Source: Rhytidiadelphus loreus
Taxonomy: Eukaryota; Streptophyta; Bryopsida; Hypnales; Hylocomiaceae
DNA: 64,000 nt
Assembly: GCA_947034895.1 (NCBI GenBank)
Contig: OX344761.1
Coordinates: 71,423,839-71,487,838, forward strand
Reading direction: 5' to 3'
A program made the translations under genes and the position numbers. Positions 10,701 to 22,075 of this stretch are shown here, in pieces; position 1 is the stretch's first letter, and each line of letters starts with the position of its first letter. Below the pieces are notes generated by a model, which saw only the letters and a program-made list of their open reading frames with translations, did no database searches and was not told the origin of the DNA.

Positions 10701-13700
10701 ATGACGTCGCTGCAGGGCAACAACAAGCGCAAACGCGACTACACTGATGGAGTTCTCAATGGTACGACTGCCAATGGGAATAATAACACCAATCTCGACG
10801 GCACAGACCTGTCCATGCAGCTGGAAGTTCCGGGTGACGTGGTGGAGGTCATGGACGTGCGCCGTTTGAAGAAACTCGTTCTTGGGTTCGAACGCAAGCT
10901 ACGCGACAATCTGGAGGCGCGTATGAAATTCGTCGATCAGCCTGAGAAGTTTATGGAGTCGGAAGTGGATCTCGACGAAGAGGTGAAGAAATTGCATGCT
11001 CTGGCGGCCAATCCCGACCTGTACCCGGAGCTCGTCCGTCTCGGGTCGGTCCCGTCGGTTTTAGGGTTGCTGAGCCACGACAACACGGATATCGCGATGT
11101 CAGTGGTCACGTTGATTAGCGATTTGACGGATGAGGATGTGATTGGAGAGAGTGATGAGCCGGCCTTAGTCTTGGTCGATGCGCTCATTGAGAACAATGC
11201 TTTGGAGCTTCTGGTGCAGAACATCTCCCGGATGGATGAGACCGACAGCGACGAGGCGGCAGCCGTTTTTAACACCCTGTCCATCGTCGAGAACATGACG
11301 GAAGTGAAACCTGCCGTTTCTGAGCTTGTGTGTGAGAGGACGAAGCTCTTGAGATGGATTTTGAACCGAATCAAGCAGCGGGAGTTTGATAGTAACAAGT
11401 TTTATGCTAGTGAGATTTTGGCCATTTTGCTGCAAAGCAGCGTGGCGAATCAGAAGCGGTCGGGACAGCTCAATGGTGTGGACACGTTACTACAAGCTGT
11501 AGCATTTTATAAGTCGAGGGACCCCAAGACTGCGGAAGAAGAAGAGATGCTTGAAAACTTGTTTAATAGTCTTTGTAGTGTGGTAATGCCGATGGATAAT
11601 AAGGACCGGTTTGTGAAAGCGGAAGGCGTGGAACTTATGATTATTATTATGAAGCAAAAGAGGCTTGCGTATGGGGCTGCTATGAAGGCACTAGACTTCG
11701 CCATGACAAGGTGCCCGGCTGCCTGCGAACGGTTTGTCGATGTCTTGGGGCTGAAAACGCTCTTCGCCGCTTTCATGGGGAAGGTACTTGATCAGCCTTC
11801 TGTTTGGGAAGAAATGTTTGTCCTGGAGAGAAGTTCTATCTGTTCATCTCGATCTGAATCATTGAGGCTTGCTTTTCGGTTCTGTTTACATGAACAACAA
11901 TTAATCGTGCATAAGCTGGGTGACACTTCCGCTCATTTGAACGTTCTGAAAGCCTGTCAGTTGTGTTAGGCTTCATATTTTTCCTTAGATATGATGTACA
12001 GATATTTCGTAGTGGGCAGGAGGATGGGGGCGGATAACTGGGGTCCTTACATGAGGTTGCATTGTCTCTCATGCTTAGCGTTTGAATTTTTTCAGATACC
12101 TGTGAAAGGAAAACACAGAGGCGACAGAAATCAGGAGGAGATTGAGGAGCGTGTGATCTCAATAATTTCTTCTCTTTTTGGTGAGAATGCTCTGATGATT
12201 ATTGGTGTTTCTTTGTTCTACATGGATTGCATGTCAGTGTTTTCTATTTTTTAATATTTTATTTTATTTGTCCATCTCTGTTATCTCTACAGATAGGTCC
12301 TTGTCTGACATTGTTGGTGATAATTGTCCATGACTTCTTGATATCGATGATGAGCAACTGTATTCACTAGGTTCTTATAAGCACGTTGTTTTCGCAGGTG
12401 GTCTAACTTCTCGGGGTTCAAGACGAGAACGGTTGTTGAGCAAGTTCATCGAAAATGAATTTGAAAAGATTGACCGGCTGATGGAGCTTTATCTTAGGTA
12501 AGCGAGTGAGTTCGTTTACAATCTGTACTTTTGCCGATGAGATAATGCAGTACGAACTTGAATGGTAATGCATGGACTTTTCAGCATCTCTTTGCGACCA
12601 AGGCTGATTTGAACGTCTGCCGTTTACGTCTGTTACCAAATCAATACGAACACATCATAGACCATTTTCTTCACGCCTAAGAGTTGTTGACTTATTGGTT
12701 GCTGGTTATGTAAATAATGGGGGAGTAGATATGCTGACCGCGTAAAAGCGGAGTCAAAAAGGCTTGATGAACTCAATGCTGATGAAGATACTGAGGTTTG
12801 TCATTGCTACATTCTCCATGTTTTCCATGGTTAGTTTGTTTGATGTTTTGTTGGAGTATGTAAATATCAACATCCTTCCTTATTTCCTGAGAGTACAGTG
12901 GATCCTCTTGGGAACTGTCAAAGTCTAGTGTTGTAGTGAGCAATGCTTTCTCCTTGTCATTTGTAATTGACTAACCACATGTCAATTCATTGTGCAGATG
13001 GATGAGGATGAAAAATATCTTGCTAAATTGGAGGCAGGCCTTTACACTCTGCAGGTAAGCTACATTTCCTGTAGTGAAATACTCGACTCATCTGTTTGTT
13101 TGGTGACTAGGTCCCTGCAGCTGTCTTTTCGCAGTCTTACACGTATTCGCCAAAGTTTGAATCGTTGGTTTTCTCCTTGTGCTCCAAACTTGCTATCTGC
13201 TATTCTCTTGCATTCATTCTAATCATTTTTTGTTGTAATGCAGCTACTTGCTCTTGTAATGGCACATATATGGGCGTCAGAGTAAGTAATCTGCATTTGT
13301 ACCTTCTGTCATGCCTGCGGTTATCTGATATGCCTTTCATATTTCAGCTTCTACATGGTCTGACCGTTGTCCTTCAGAAATGCGGGCATGCGAGAACGAC
13401 TAGGACTATTGTTGAAACAGCGTCGACTTTCAAGGGATGATATTAAAGCCGTTTTACAGGTTAGGCTGACAGCAATGTCCTTACATCCTGAGGCATTTGG
13501 TAGCTTGACTTTAATGCAAGAGCTTGGAAGCGTAGTAGGAATAATGGTGAATTTTTAATCCACGACCTTTCGTATTCGGTACTTCAATGACTGAAGAATT
13601 ATTAAATCATAAACTTTGGATGATACAGGAGTACCACGACAACATAGGAGACATGGAGGGAGCAGAAGAGCGAGACAAGCGACGAGGCAAGATTCAAAGG

Positions 13701-13718
13701 CTAATCAGTTCGATGTGA
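10701..13718 (+). CDS. CTNNBL1: Beta-catenin-like protein 1 (CTNNBL1)
   Basis: An armadillo-repeat nuclear protein associated with the spliceosome (PRP19/CDC5L complex). Eight exons with matching phases: 10701-11783, 12096-12180, 12398-12497, 12729-12795, 12998-13054, 13244-13281, 13378-13459, 13629-13718. They encode 533 residues, near the usual 530-565. The first ATG is followed by a basic nuclear-signal-like KRKR (residues 9-12) and then the conserved LKKLVLGFERKLRDNLEAR helix region. Later landmarks are LSKFIENEFEKIDRLMELYLR (exon 3), MDEDEKYLAKLEAGLYTLQ (exon 5), RERLGLLLKQRRLSRDDIKA (exon 7) and the C-terminal EYHDNIGD (exon 8). Two-thirds of the protein is in exon 1, which could read on for 61 residues into intron 1 if unspliced. 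Identification is firm; exon borders are by eye. Confidence 0.94.
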
Positions 13719-14000
13719 CGAGGTCTGGAAACAGTTCAACACTATGTATTCTAAGGTTTTGTAGAATTCAGGTCATTGTACATTTTATCTTCCCTTCTCA
13801 TCAAGAGCTGTGAGATAGGTTTTCAAGTAGTCCATTTTCTGCGGGGTTTTGAGTTAACTGCAGATGCATTCTTTTCCAATTTCCTGTTTGATGGATGTTG
13901 TGTGCTTAAACCGGTAAATGAGTGTTATCTTGACCTCAACTTAGTAAACTGTCTTTTTGCTGATCAAGGTTCAGCAAAAAAAAAATCCTAAGTAAGGTGT
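13719..14000 (+). other. CTNNBL1 3' untranslated region (approximate)
   Basis: Directly downstream of the TGA stop; the end is not defined by a clear signal. An A-run near 13976 closes the more gene-like composition. Confidence 0.35.
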
Positions 14001-15575
14001 GCCGAAAATTTCGGAACATAGAGATCCCAAATGCAAGAAATGAGTGAAATTAATGAATTCCTCCTGAATCTATGGAACTTTCATGCACCTTAGTTCTAAC
14101 CTTCTTTGGCCATTGAATTACTGCACCCTTTCTATTTACAGATACTGCACTGAAAGTATGGTTCCACATTGGTTAATTACATCCCTCAACTTTTTTCTTG
14201 TTTTTTTCTCTATTCCGGTGTAACGAATATGTGTCATGGATTCCCAAGATTTAGGGCACCGTGGTTCATTTCAAGATGTCACAAGGCCTCCACAGATAAG
14301 GTATTGCATAACATTCTTGATCAGGTAATATTTAACCATCTTCATGAAAAAAACTGTTTATGCTTAGGCCCCATTTACACGCAACCTCGGAGCCCCCCCG
14401 GCAAGCTTGATGGTTTGTCTTTGGAGGTACTGTATAATGAGAGGGGGCCTCTGAACTAGGGCAGTTCATAATGTGAGTTCTTTGTAAATGATTGGTGACA
14501 GGCATTGTAGAGGACTTAAAATTTGTACCCTTTTATTGCCACAAAGAACATAGTGTTATGTACTTTGTTTTCTCTCTTGGACTGAAAATTGTGTATAGTT
14601 ACTTTCATTGATGTACTCTCTTGGATTTTACTGTAGTTTGACTTCCAATGAGTGCTTTTGCATTTTCTTTTAAGCCAACAATTCACAGTGACAAAATAGA
14701 TAATTTTCATGGTGACTGCCTCAGCGTTGAAGGGTTAAAGCAATTGAATTATATAACTTTTAGTATGTTTAAGCCTTGTCATTATTTTTGATAAAAGAAT
14801 TATTCTTTGTCTTTTTAATTATAGTGAAGATGTGTAGGTAGATAGAAGGGCCATGTTCATAGGGGTAAAGATGTCATTCATTTGTAAATTTGACACCTAG
14901 CAGATAAAAGGGTATTTATGGCCCCCTATGAAATAAAATACAAGATTAAGATCTATTTCAAGAGAATTTCATATAATGTAGTTATATTCTAGGTGTATAT
15001 TTTAGAAGTATTTTTTAACATTCTATACTAATTTTAGTATCAATATACATCATTGCAAATTATTCCACCTTGTTTTTTCTCTACATAAATTTTGATATTA
15101 AAGAATGAATGCTATCTAAATAGTACAAGCCTTTGGATGAAATTTAGGTGAAAATTTAATGAAGCTTATAGATGAAAGTTGGAAAAAATCACTTTGTTTG
15201 ATATAGTATGAATACATTGATATTTATCTAAAATATGGCACCTTGCAAATTGCATAATTTCATAGTTAAATTAGATTAGTAGTACAACTATAGGGGTAGA
15301 CTAATTGAATTAAGGTGATTGTACCTTACAATGACATGTTTTGATTTTGTTACAACCATTTCCATCACTTTGAAATTTTTTGGTTTATTCATATAATGTC
15401 CCAAAAGGCATTTAGAGACAATTTAGAATCTTCTATTGACTACCAACAAGATCCAACAAAATCTTTTAGAATTCAATATTCATACCTTTCTTCTAACAAT
15501 TTTAGGTGTTGTTCAAGCATTTCTATTTGAATAACAAATAAGAAGACAACAATACTTATGGGATGAAAATGATTA
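14001..15575. other. A+T-rich intergenic sequence
   Basis: No gene seen. 14169-14459 is briefly open on the plus strand but shows no motif; the remainder is A+T-rich. Confidence 0.4.
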
Positions 15576-15747
15576 TCTCACTATAAGAAACCCATGTTTT
15601 AGGTGACAAGTCCAACTTTTTATTAAATGGAAATTGACATAAATCCAAATTGACATAAAACCATGGATTGTTGCATTGGATGTCACCTAAAATCTTTTAA
15701 AAAAAATTTGGATTCATCACCTAAAACATGGGGTTCTTATAGTATCT
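15576..15747. mobile_element. CACTA-like MITE
   Basis: The 166-bp element (15579-15744) starts CACTATAAGAAACCCATG and ends with the inverted CATGGGGTTCTTATAGTA. The inverted arms extend through TTTTAGGTGA. The 3-bp repeat TCT flanks it on both sides (15576-15578, 15745-15747). CACTA-type ends with a 3-bp duplication match the CACTA (En/Spm) superfamily. Confidence 0.68.
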
Positions 15748-17715
15748 TTTACTTATTGTTGGAGATGGCAACTCAACTAAAATTCTTTTTTTCTACAAAT
15801 AGTTCATTGGATTTGTAGTGATGGAGATTCCTTGGAATATCCTTTTACTTTTTTCCACTAGAAGCCTTGCCGTTAGAAGGAAGTTAATACCCTAAGTTGC
15901 TCAAGTAGGGCAAACCCTAAACCGCTTTTTAAAAATTGCTCCACTATTTTGATAAGGTAAACTTTCAATAGACAAGTGGAGATGTTCTTTCCTTAATACC
16001 AAACAACTCCAAATTCTATTGATTTTCTTGATCAACTATGGTGAATAATGTACTTTAGAACAATGTTTTATCCAAATAATTTCTCATTTTAGACTAATAT
16101 TTGAATCTTTCATAGACAAGTTTCTCCTATGATCAATTTTGAGAAATCGAGGTAAATAACATAATTATATAAAGATTTTAAGCTAAAATGTGCAAAACTT
16201 CAAAAAAAATATGTGACTCCAAATCCTATATGGTATGTGGAAAATTGTATATATAGTGTAACTGACTCCTACAATATATATTATGCAGTCAAATATGGCA
16301 AGACATACACCATGGGATTGATAATTTAGCAATTAGCATCTTTCATTGGGATGCCATCTTAACATCTTGACTTTATCATGCTCAAATATACATAGAATCC
16401 ATGACCATTTTTGAAGCACCATACACTCCATAGCATTTTTTGACTACTTTGTAGCTTTTGAGACACATAGAAGGTGTAATAACAATCCATATTAGGAGTG
16501 CCAAGTGTCATTGGATTCAACTCAACAAGTTTCAATGGATACACTAAGGATAACAATTTGAAATTGAGGTATATGCTAGTAGACTATTAGATCAAGCTTC
16601 ATTTCCATGTTTGTAAACAACATTTAGCCAAATAAAAAACTATGTGAAAAAGAGTATTTAACTTTGAAAATGCCCCAAAACTTATAAAGTTCTTTAAAGG
16701 TTAAGGGTTAAATTTAAGTTGAGTATACTCAACATGTTTTTCTTCTAGTGGTACTCGGAAACTTTCCCATATGGTGAAAAACAATGTTTCTTTTACATGC
16801 AACATGTAGTCAAATAGCTCTTCAAAAAGGAAGAATTGCCACAAAATAGAAAAACAAAAAATATTCAAAAATAGTGATCGCCTATTCTACACTTGTGAAT
16901 TGTAGGTAGTAGCTTAGTAATGACCAATGAATGCAAAGTTGTAGCCAGAGCTATCAATTAGGAGGCTCTTTATTGTGATCTACTTGAGCCTCTTAACTTT
17001 TACATTTGATGAGGATCAGGGCTTTTTTTTTGGGCGAAATTTTGCCAGACTGTCAGAAATCTAACCTCTCTAGCTTCATCCTTCCAAAACTGGCCTCTGT
17101 AGTGAAGCCAACACATGGGACATAGGTCCCAAAAAAAGCCTTGATGAGGATTGAGGCCTATTCTTTTTCATCATTGGCTTCTTGTTTAGACACTTTTACA
17201 ACAAGAAAATTTATGCTTCAATGTACCATATTCCAAATGAGTATGTGAACTAACTTTAAGTTCATTGTGGTCAAGTTTATCTTCCCTTTACAAACATTGT
17301 AGATTGGAGCACTTATTTAACCTCATATTAACACAACAACTTAAAAGTACTTGATGGATGACACGAAATCCTTCTATGTAAGACAAAAGTGTAGATATTC
17401 GTCCTTGGAATTTTGTGTTGAAAGGGGAGGTCTTGCACAATAGTTTGACCTCTAATGAATGTTCTTGGTCAATTTTTTAAATAAATGATTCACACAATAC
17501 CCAAAAGGATGATTTTTTGAGTATTCTCATTCCCTTCAACAACAGAAGCCGGGGTGTCATCACCTTCTGATGGTTTTCTGACTCTTGATCGGCTCTTCTT
17601 TTTCTCTTCATAACTTCTCATTCTTCATAGAAATTTCATTTTTAGAGTAGGTATAAACCTCTAACAACGCCCATGCTCTAAAAGGTGGTACATTTTACTT
17701 CCTTCAACGTACCAC
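15748..17715. other. A+T-rich intergenic sequence
   Basis: No gene recognised. Short chance frames only (for example 16359-16556, minus). The stretch near 15380-15480 shares short blocks with 35990-36090, a weak dispersed repeat. Confidence 0.4.
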
Positions 17716-18316
17716 CAATAGTGTACATTTCAAGAGGTGGCTTGCTTTCTAGCGACCCTTGCTTCTCAACTTCAAAAAAATTCATACCTAATTCCTCAAA
17801 GGTCCAAAAAACACGAAACAACTTCCGTTCGATGCCAATTCCACTCTTCTCGGAGTCGGTTGACTCATCAAAATGAATTCAGACTTTGAGTTCCGTCGCA
17901 CCAGCCCGGCAGGAGATTTGGAGGCTTCGAAGCCTGGATGGATGGATGGTTCCGGGGAGAATCGGCAGTGAGTCCAGTGCTTCTTGAAACAATTTTCAAT
18001 CAATAGTGTACATTTCAAGAGGTGGCTTGCTTTCTAGTAACCCTTGCTTCTCAACTTCAAAACAATTCATAACTAATTCCTCAAAGGTCCAAAAAACATG
18101 AAACGACTTGCGTTCGATGCCAATTCCGTTCTTCTTCTTCTTCCTACGAACATTCACTGAAATTGTTTCAAGAAGCACTGGACTCACTGCCGATTCTCCC
18201 CGGAACCATCCATCCATCCATCGAGGCTTCGAAGCCTCCCAATCTCCTGCCGGGCTGGTGCGACGGAACTCAAAGTTTGAATTCATTCTGATGAGTCAAC
18301 CGACTCCGAGAAGAGT
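17716..18316. repeat. Long GC-rich inverted repeat with interleaved direct repeat
   Basis: Order: direct unit D1 (17716-17842), arm 1 (17843-17998), direct unit D2 (18001-18130), arm 2 (18158-18316). Arm 2 is the reverse complement of arm 1 with about four substitutions, one 4-bp indel and one 1-bp indel over about 157 bp. D1 and D2 are the same orientation and also very similar. If transcribed it would form a hairpin with a loop of about 160 bases. Related D-unit fragments occur at 20605-20670 (inverted) and 48510-48585. Confidence 0.85.
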
Positions 18317-18773
18317 GAGACCATGCGGACGGAGTTGGGTCAGTCCCTCCAGTAAGGTCAACTGAACAGTGAACACCCGCCTTCAGTTTCAGTTTCAGTC
18401 CTGCCGAGTAGTAGTAACTTCAGTTCTGCCGTGTACAGTAATAAGTAAAAGTCCTGCCACAACCAGGGCCTACTGTAAGCTAGTGTCGTGAACTGCCTGT
18501 AGTAGTGAACTGTACTTCCTTAACTTTTGGCAAGCTGTGTCCCTCCTGGAGTTTCAAGTTTAAGTTATACTGTAGTACTGGAGGCATTTTTTCCAGGTTG
18601 TCAGATTCCCGGCTAGTGGTGGTGGAAACAGTTGGCAGGGGCCGCGTCGTCGAGCGGCATCTAGCTAGGTTCGAGACTTTTGACGTGGATCAGGAATCCA
18701 CCTGCCTGCCTCCCTGGAAAAAGATAAGGTCCGCATCCTCCTCCTCCTGGCGACATAAAAACTTATTAAGCTT
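18317..18773. other. GC-richer intergenic segment
   Basis: Higher GC than the neighbourhood, with repeated CTGCCG/CAGT words. A plus-strand frame at 18505-18870 has no recognisable domain. It may be part of the same composite as the inverted repeat. Confidence 0.3.
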
Positions 18774-18879
18774 AATAGGGGTAGTCACACCTTCTTCACT
18801 TTGCACTTGGAGAATGGAGAATGGAAAGTGGCGGCTTGGGGTTAGCTTCATGTTGGTAGAATATACTTAGTTGGATTGA

Positions 18880-18942
18880 TATCTTCCGCATTCCTAGTCT
18901 TCACCTCTTGAGGTGAAGATTGGGAGTGTGGAAGATATATCC
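18880..18942. other. Short imperfect hairpin
   Basis: GATATCTTCC...GTCTTCACCTC is followed after 3 bases by GAGGTGAAGAT...GGAAGATATATC. The arms of about 30 bases pair imperfectly. It lies inside the 18774-20133 element. Confidence 0.5.
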
Positions 18943-19041
18943 ACATAAGAAAATTTCTTTGTGCTCTACACTTTTACCTTTCATTGCCGCTTTACCTTTG
19001 ATGTCTCCGATTTCCGTCCAACTTTATGTCTAATCTTGGGT

Positions 19042-19976
19042 TTAACCCTTAAAGGACCGTCACTATACTTTCACCAAAAACGCTCCAAAACTGTCATTCC
19101 TAGTACAAGTACCAAAATTTTGAAGAAGAACTTTTTTTGACATATCTAACCATAGGGTCTTGTATTATATAGTATCAAAAACATGTGGTAAAAATTTTAG
19201 ACATTTCCACCGGGTGGATTGCAAGATATAAGCATTCAAATTAATTAAAATCATTTTTTTGCCCCTGCGAAAAGCAAGGCAGCTGCACTTCACAAGCTCA
19301 CATTTCTATGAAAAAATGACCTAAATAGTGGTGCTTCTTTGGATTTGTTTTCCTAGACAAGTTGTCTACATGCTTGAAAATTTTCAAATCATTTGGAATA
19401 GTGCAATATATAGGAAAAAATAGTAAGTAGGTAGTAATAGAGAATGATTAAAAATACTAAATTATTTACAATTTAAATATGGAATTGAAAATTTCCAATC
19501 CCAATGGTCGAAATGTTGTAATAATGTATCTACATCCTACGATTTTATTTTTGTCCAAAAATATTGAAAATTGGATAAGATAAAGGATTTCAAAGTTTAT
19601 TTTAGAGTAGGAAATCCAAAACTGTCCGCAAACAAAAAATCCTCGTAACTTTTGACTCATTGATCAAAATGGAATGATTCAAAGCTCATTTTCGTGTATA
19701 TAAAACTCTAGAAAATCAATTCCAAATTTTTGTTTATGAAAAAAGTGATTTTTTCTAATCTGCCCGAACTGCCCGGTTGGGGGAAAAAGTAACATATTAG
19801 GCTATAACTTTTGACTCCTATTTCCAAATGTCATGAAATTTGGTGCATACGAAAGATCTTCCTCGCCCCCACATTCTATTAAAATTTCAGCGCCAAATAT
19901 GAAAATCTCCGCTTGTAGGTACCTGCCCAAAATTTCTATACAACCAAAAAACACAATCCGGTCCTTTAGGGGTTAA
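19042..19976. mobile_element. TTAA-flanked piggyBac-like MITE, copy B1
   Basis: It runs from TTAACCCTTAAAGGACCG to CGGTCCTTTAGGGGTTAA, 935 bp, nested in the 18774-20133 element. Internal sequence is related to 50364-51296 in the opposite orientation, including the CTGCCCGAACTGCCCGG block. No coding capacity. Confidence 0.75.
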
Positions 19977-20256
19977 GTAAGTTGCTTCTCCACTTTTTTC
20001 ATTCTCCACTCTCAACACCACTTTCAGGGGTGTCACACCTTCTTCACTCACCATGGCTTCCCACTGTTGTCTCTCCAACTTCTCATTCTCCATCCTCCAA
20101 GTGCAAAGTGAAGAAGGTGTGACTACCCCTAATATTGAAAAAACATGGTGGAGCTTCGGTCTCCGCCTCTCCGGAGCTACTACGCTTCAAGCTTACTAGG
20201 GTCCATTACTCCATTACGCTTATGTTAGGAGAGGGATGGATAGACAGATGGGAGCA

Positions 20257-20366
20257 GTGATCTCAAAACGGGTTTAGGGTTTTTAGCCAAATGTTCATTT
20301 TGGGAAGATTTTTTTTCAAAAAAAAGTAGAAACCGAGCGAATTTTAGCCAGTTTTGAGATCGCATC
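20257..20366. repeat. Small inverted repeat
   Basis: GTGATCTCAAAACGGG at the left is matched by the inverted CCAGTTTTGAGATCGC at the right, about 110 bp in all. It could be a very short MITE; no target duplication is clear. Confidence 0.4.
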
Positions 20367-20763
20367 ATGGGAGTCCCTCTCTCCCCTCTCTCCCTCTGTC
20401 TCTGTCATTTGGTAGACCTGGCTGCAGCAGTGCACTTTCCATTCAATCCCCGTCTGGACACACCCAGCATGTTGCTGGCAGTAGTCCTCAGTCGGATGGG
20501 CCAGTGAGGGTCTGGCTGTCCTGGAAAGTTGGAGGGGGGTCAGTTGAGAAGAAGAAGCTTAGTAAGCAGAGCACTTTACTTTCGTAGGGAAGGGGAGGGA
20601 GGAAGGAAAAAAATGGAAATTGGCATCGAACTCAAGTTGTTTCATATTTTTTTGGACCTTCATGGGAATTAATCACGATATATTTTGAAGAATAGAGGCA
20701 ACCACCTCCTGAAAAATCAGTACATTGTTGGTACATGATGAAATGTGCACTGTCTATTAGTAC

Positions 20764-20893
20764 ATTGATGAAATGTATACTATTGGTGCATTGATGAAAT
20801 GTATACTATTGGTGTATTGATGAAATGTATACTATTGGTGTATTGATGAAATGTATACTACTGATGTATTGATGAAATGTAGCCCATTGGTGC
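20764..20893. repeat. 26-bp tandem repeat, five units
   Basis: The unit is ATTGATGAAATGTATACTAT plus TGGTGY, repeated five times head to tail; the first three are nearly identical, the last two diverged. A degenerate unit precedes it near 20730. Confidence 0.9.
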
Positions 20894-21680
20894 ATCAATT
20901 GAAGAAAGCAAAATGTACCTCTATGTCATGATCGTTTTTAGAGCATAGGTGCTTTTTAAAGCATGCTACTTTTACTCACAAGAAAGGAACCATGAAGAAA
21001 CTAATTTCTTTAGAATCTGGTTGGTAGAAATCAATAGCCTATCAAGAGACCGCTTTGGCTATAGTAGTGTGAAGTGCCCCTCGAGTCAATTGCCAACCAA
21101 AATGTTTTCACTATTTTCTCATTTATACATACTCATGACTCAAGCTACTTTACATAGAAGTATTTTTAGACTCTAGTTTGCCTTGAGTCATGGGCATGTG
21201 GAGTGGAAAATCTCTCATGCAATAGAATTGATTATTTTTAAAAGCCATTTTGTGAGCCCCCCCTAAATGCACTTTAGTAAATGGTAGTGTAAATGTCTTG
21301 TCACTTCCTTAGGTATAGTGACTAGGCAATGATATCCTTTTGGCATTGAAGGAAAACCTTGACTCAATGCAACCGGCATGTGACTTGTGGCCTTTATAGG
21401 GCCATTGTACCACATCTAGACTAAAGATGTTCTAAAACCATGCGGTGATTGCCACATTTTGTGGGGTATAGCTTTTTCATACTTCATAATCTTTGAATTC
21501 AAAGGAATGTCAACTATGGAAGACTCAAAACTAAGGTGTCAATTTGTAACTAATGTCACACATAACTAGGACTAAGTAAAATGGGAGTGGTATTCAAGAT
21601 TAACCTCAAAATAACTTATACCAACATACACAACAATCCCTAGCAATTAGCTAATTTCTCTCAAGCCATTCCCCTATCCA
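20894..21680. other. A+T-rich intergenic sequence
   Basis: Nothing supported as a gene or element here. Confidence 0.4.
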
Positions 21681-21888
21681 AAATGGGTGTTGTTTTCAAC
21701 ACTTTTTTCAACATTAAAGTGTCAAAAACAATAGTGCCATGAAATTCACAACAATTTGACATTTTTTTTTACACTATTTTGTTCAAAACAATGTCAATTT
21801 TTTTCCCAACATTCTAGTGTTGAAATTGCAAATGTTGAAAAGAATGGTGAAAAAAATGTTGAAAAAAGTGTTGAAAAAACTCCCAAAT
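21681..21888. mobile_element. MITE with inverted CAACACTTTTTTCAACATT ends
   Basis: The 200-bp element (21685-21884) begins GGGTGTTG and ends in the inverted AAAAAACTCCC. Both arms contain CAACACTTTTTTCAACATT. AAAT is present on each side. Superfamily not assigned. Confidence 0.55.
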
Positions 21889-21889
21889 A

Positions 21890-22075
21890 AATGGTATGTA
21901 CCTTCAACCATTTGAAGGTGTTTAAAGATTATGTACACTATAATATGGAAAGAGTCTCTAACATAGGTACCTAAAACATAGACATTTATAACCATAGAAG
22001 GTGCCTAAGGTGTCTATAATATAGACTCCTAGGTTCATCGGTTCATAGATTCCATGCTCACATGCTAGCCCTCTT
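21890..22075. repeat. Dispersed AAGGTGCCTATAATATAG repeat, short block
   Basis: It contains CCATAGAAGGTGC followed by TATAATATAGA units. The same words form the longer degenerate array at 34560-34890. Confidence 0.5.

Larger units (their letters stand above)
18774..20133. mobile_element. MITE with 47-bp inverted ends, host of a nested TTAA element
   Basis: Ends start AGGGGTAGTCACACC; the 47-bp left arm (18777-18823) and right arm (20084-20130, inverted) differ at one position. AAT flanks both sides (18774-18776, 20131-20133). The element would be about 420 bp without the nested copy at 19042-19976. The superfamily is not clear from the ends. Confidence 0.7.

Noticed and set aside
10937..11398. 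Long minus-strand frames inside CTNNBL1 exon 1
   Set aside because: They lie opposite a conserved coding exon and have no recognisable domain; shadow frames.
18640..18690. tRNA-like B-box word (GGTTCGAGAC)
   Set aside because: No A-box at the right distance and no cloverleaf pairing; likely chance.
20764..20893. CRISPR-like array
   Set aside because: Units are contiguous with no unique spacers and this is plant nuclear DNA; it is a simple tandem repeat.
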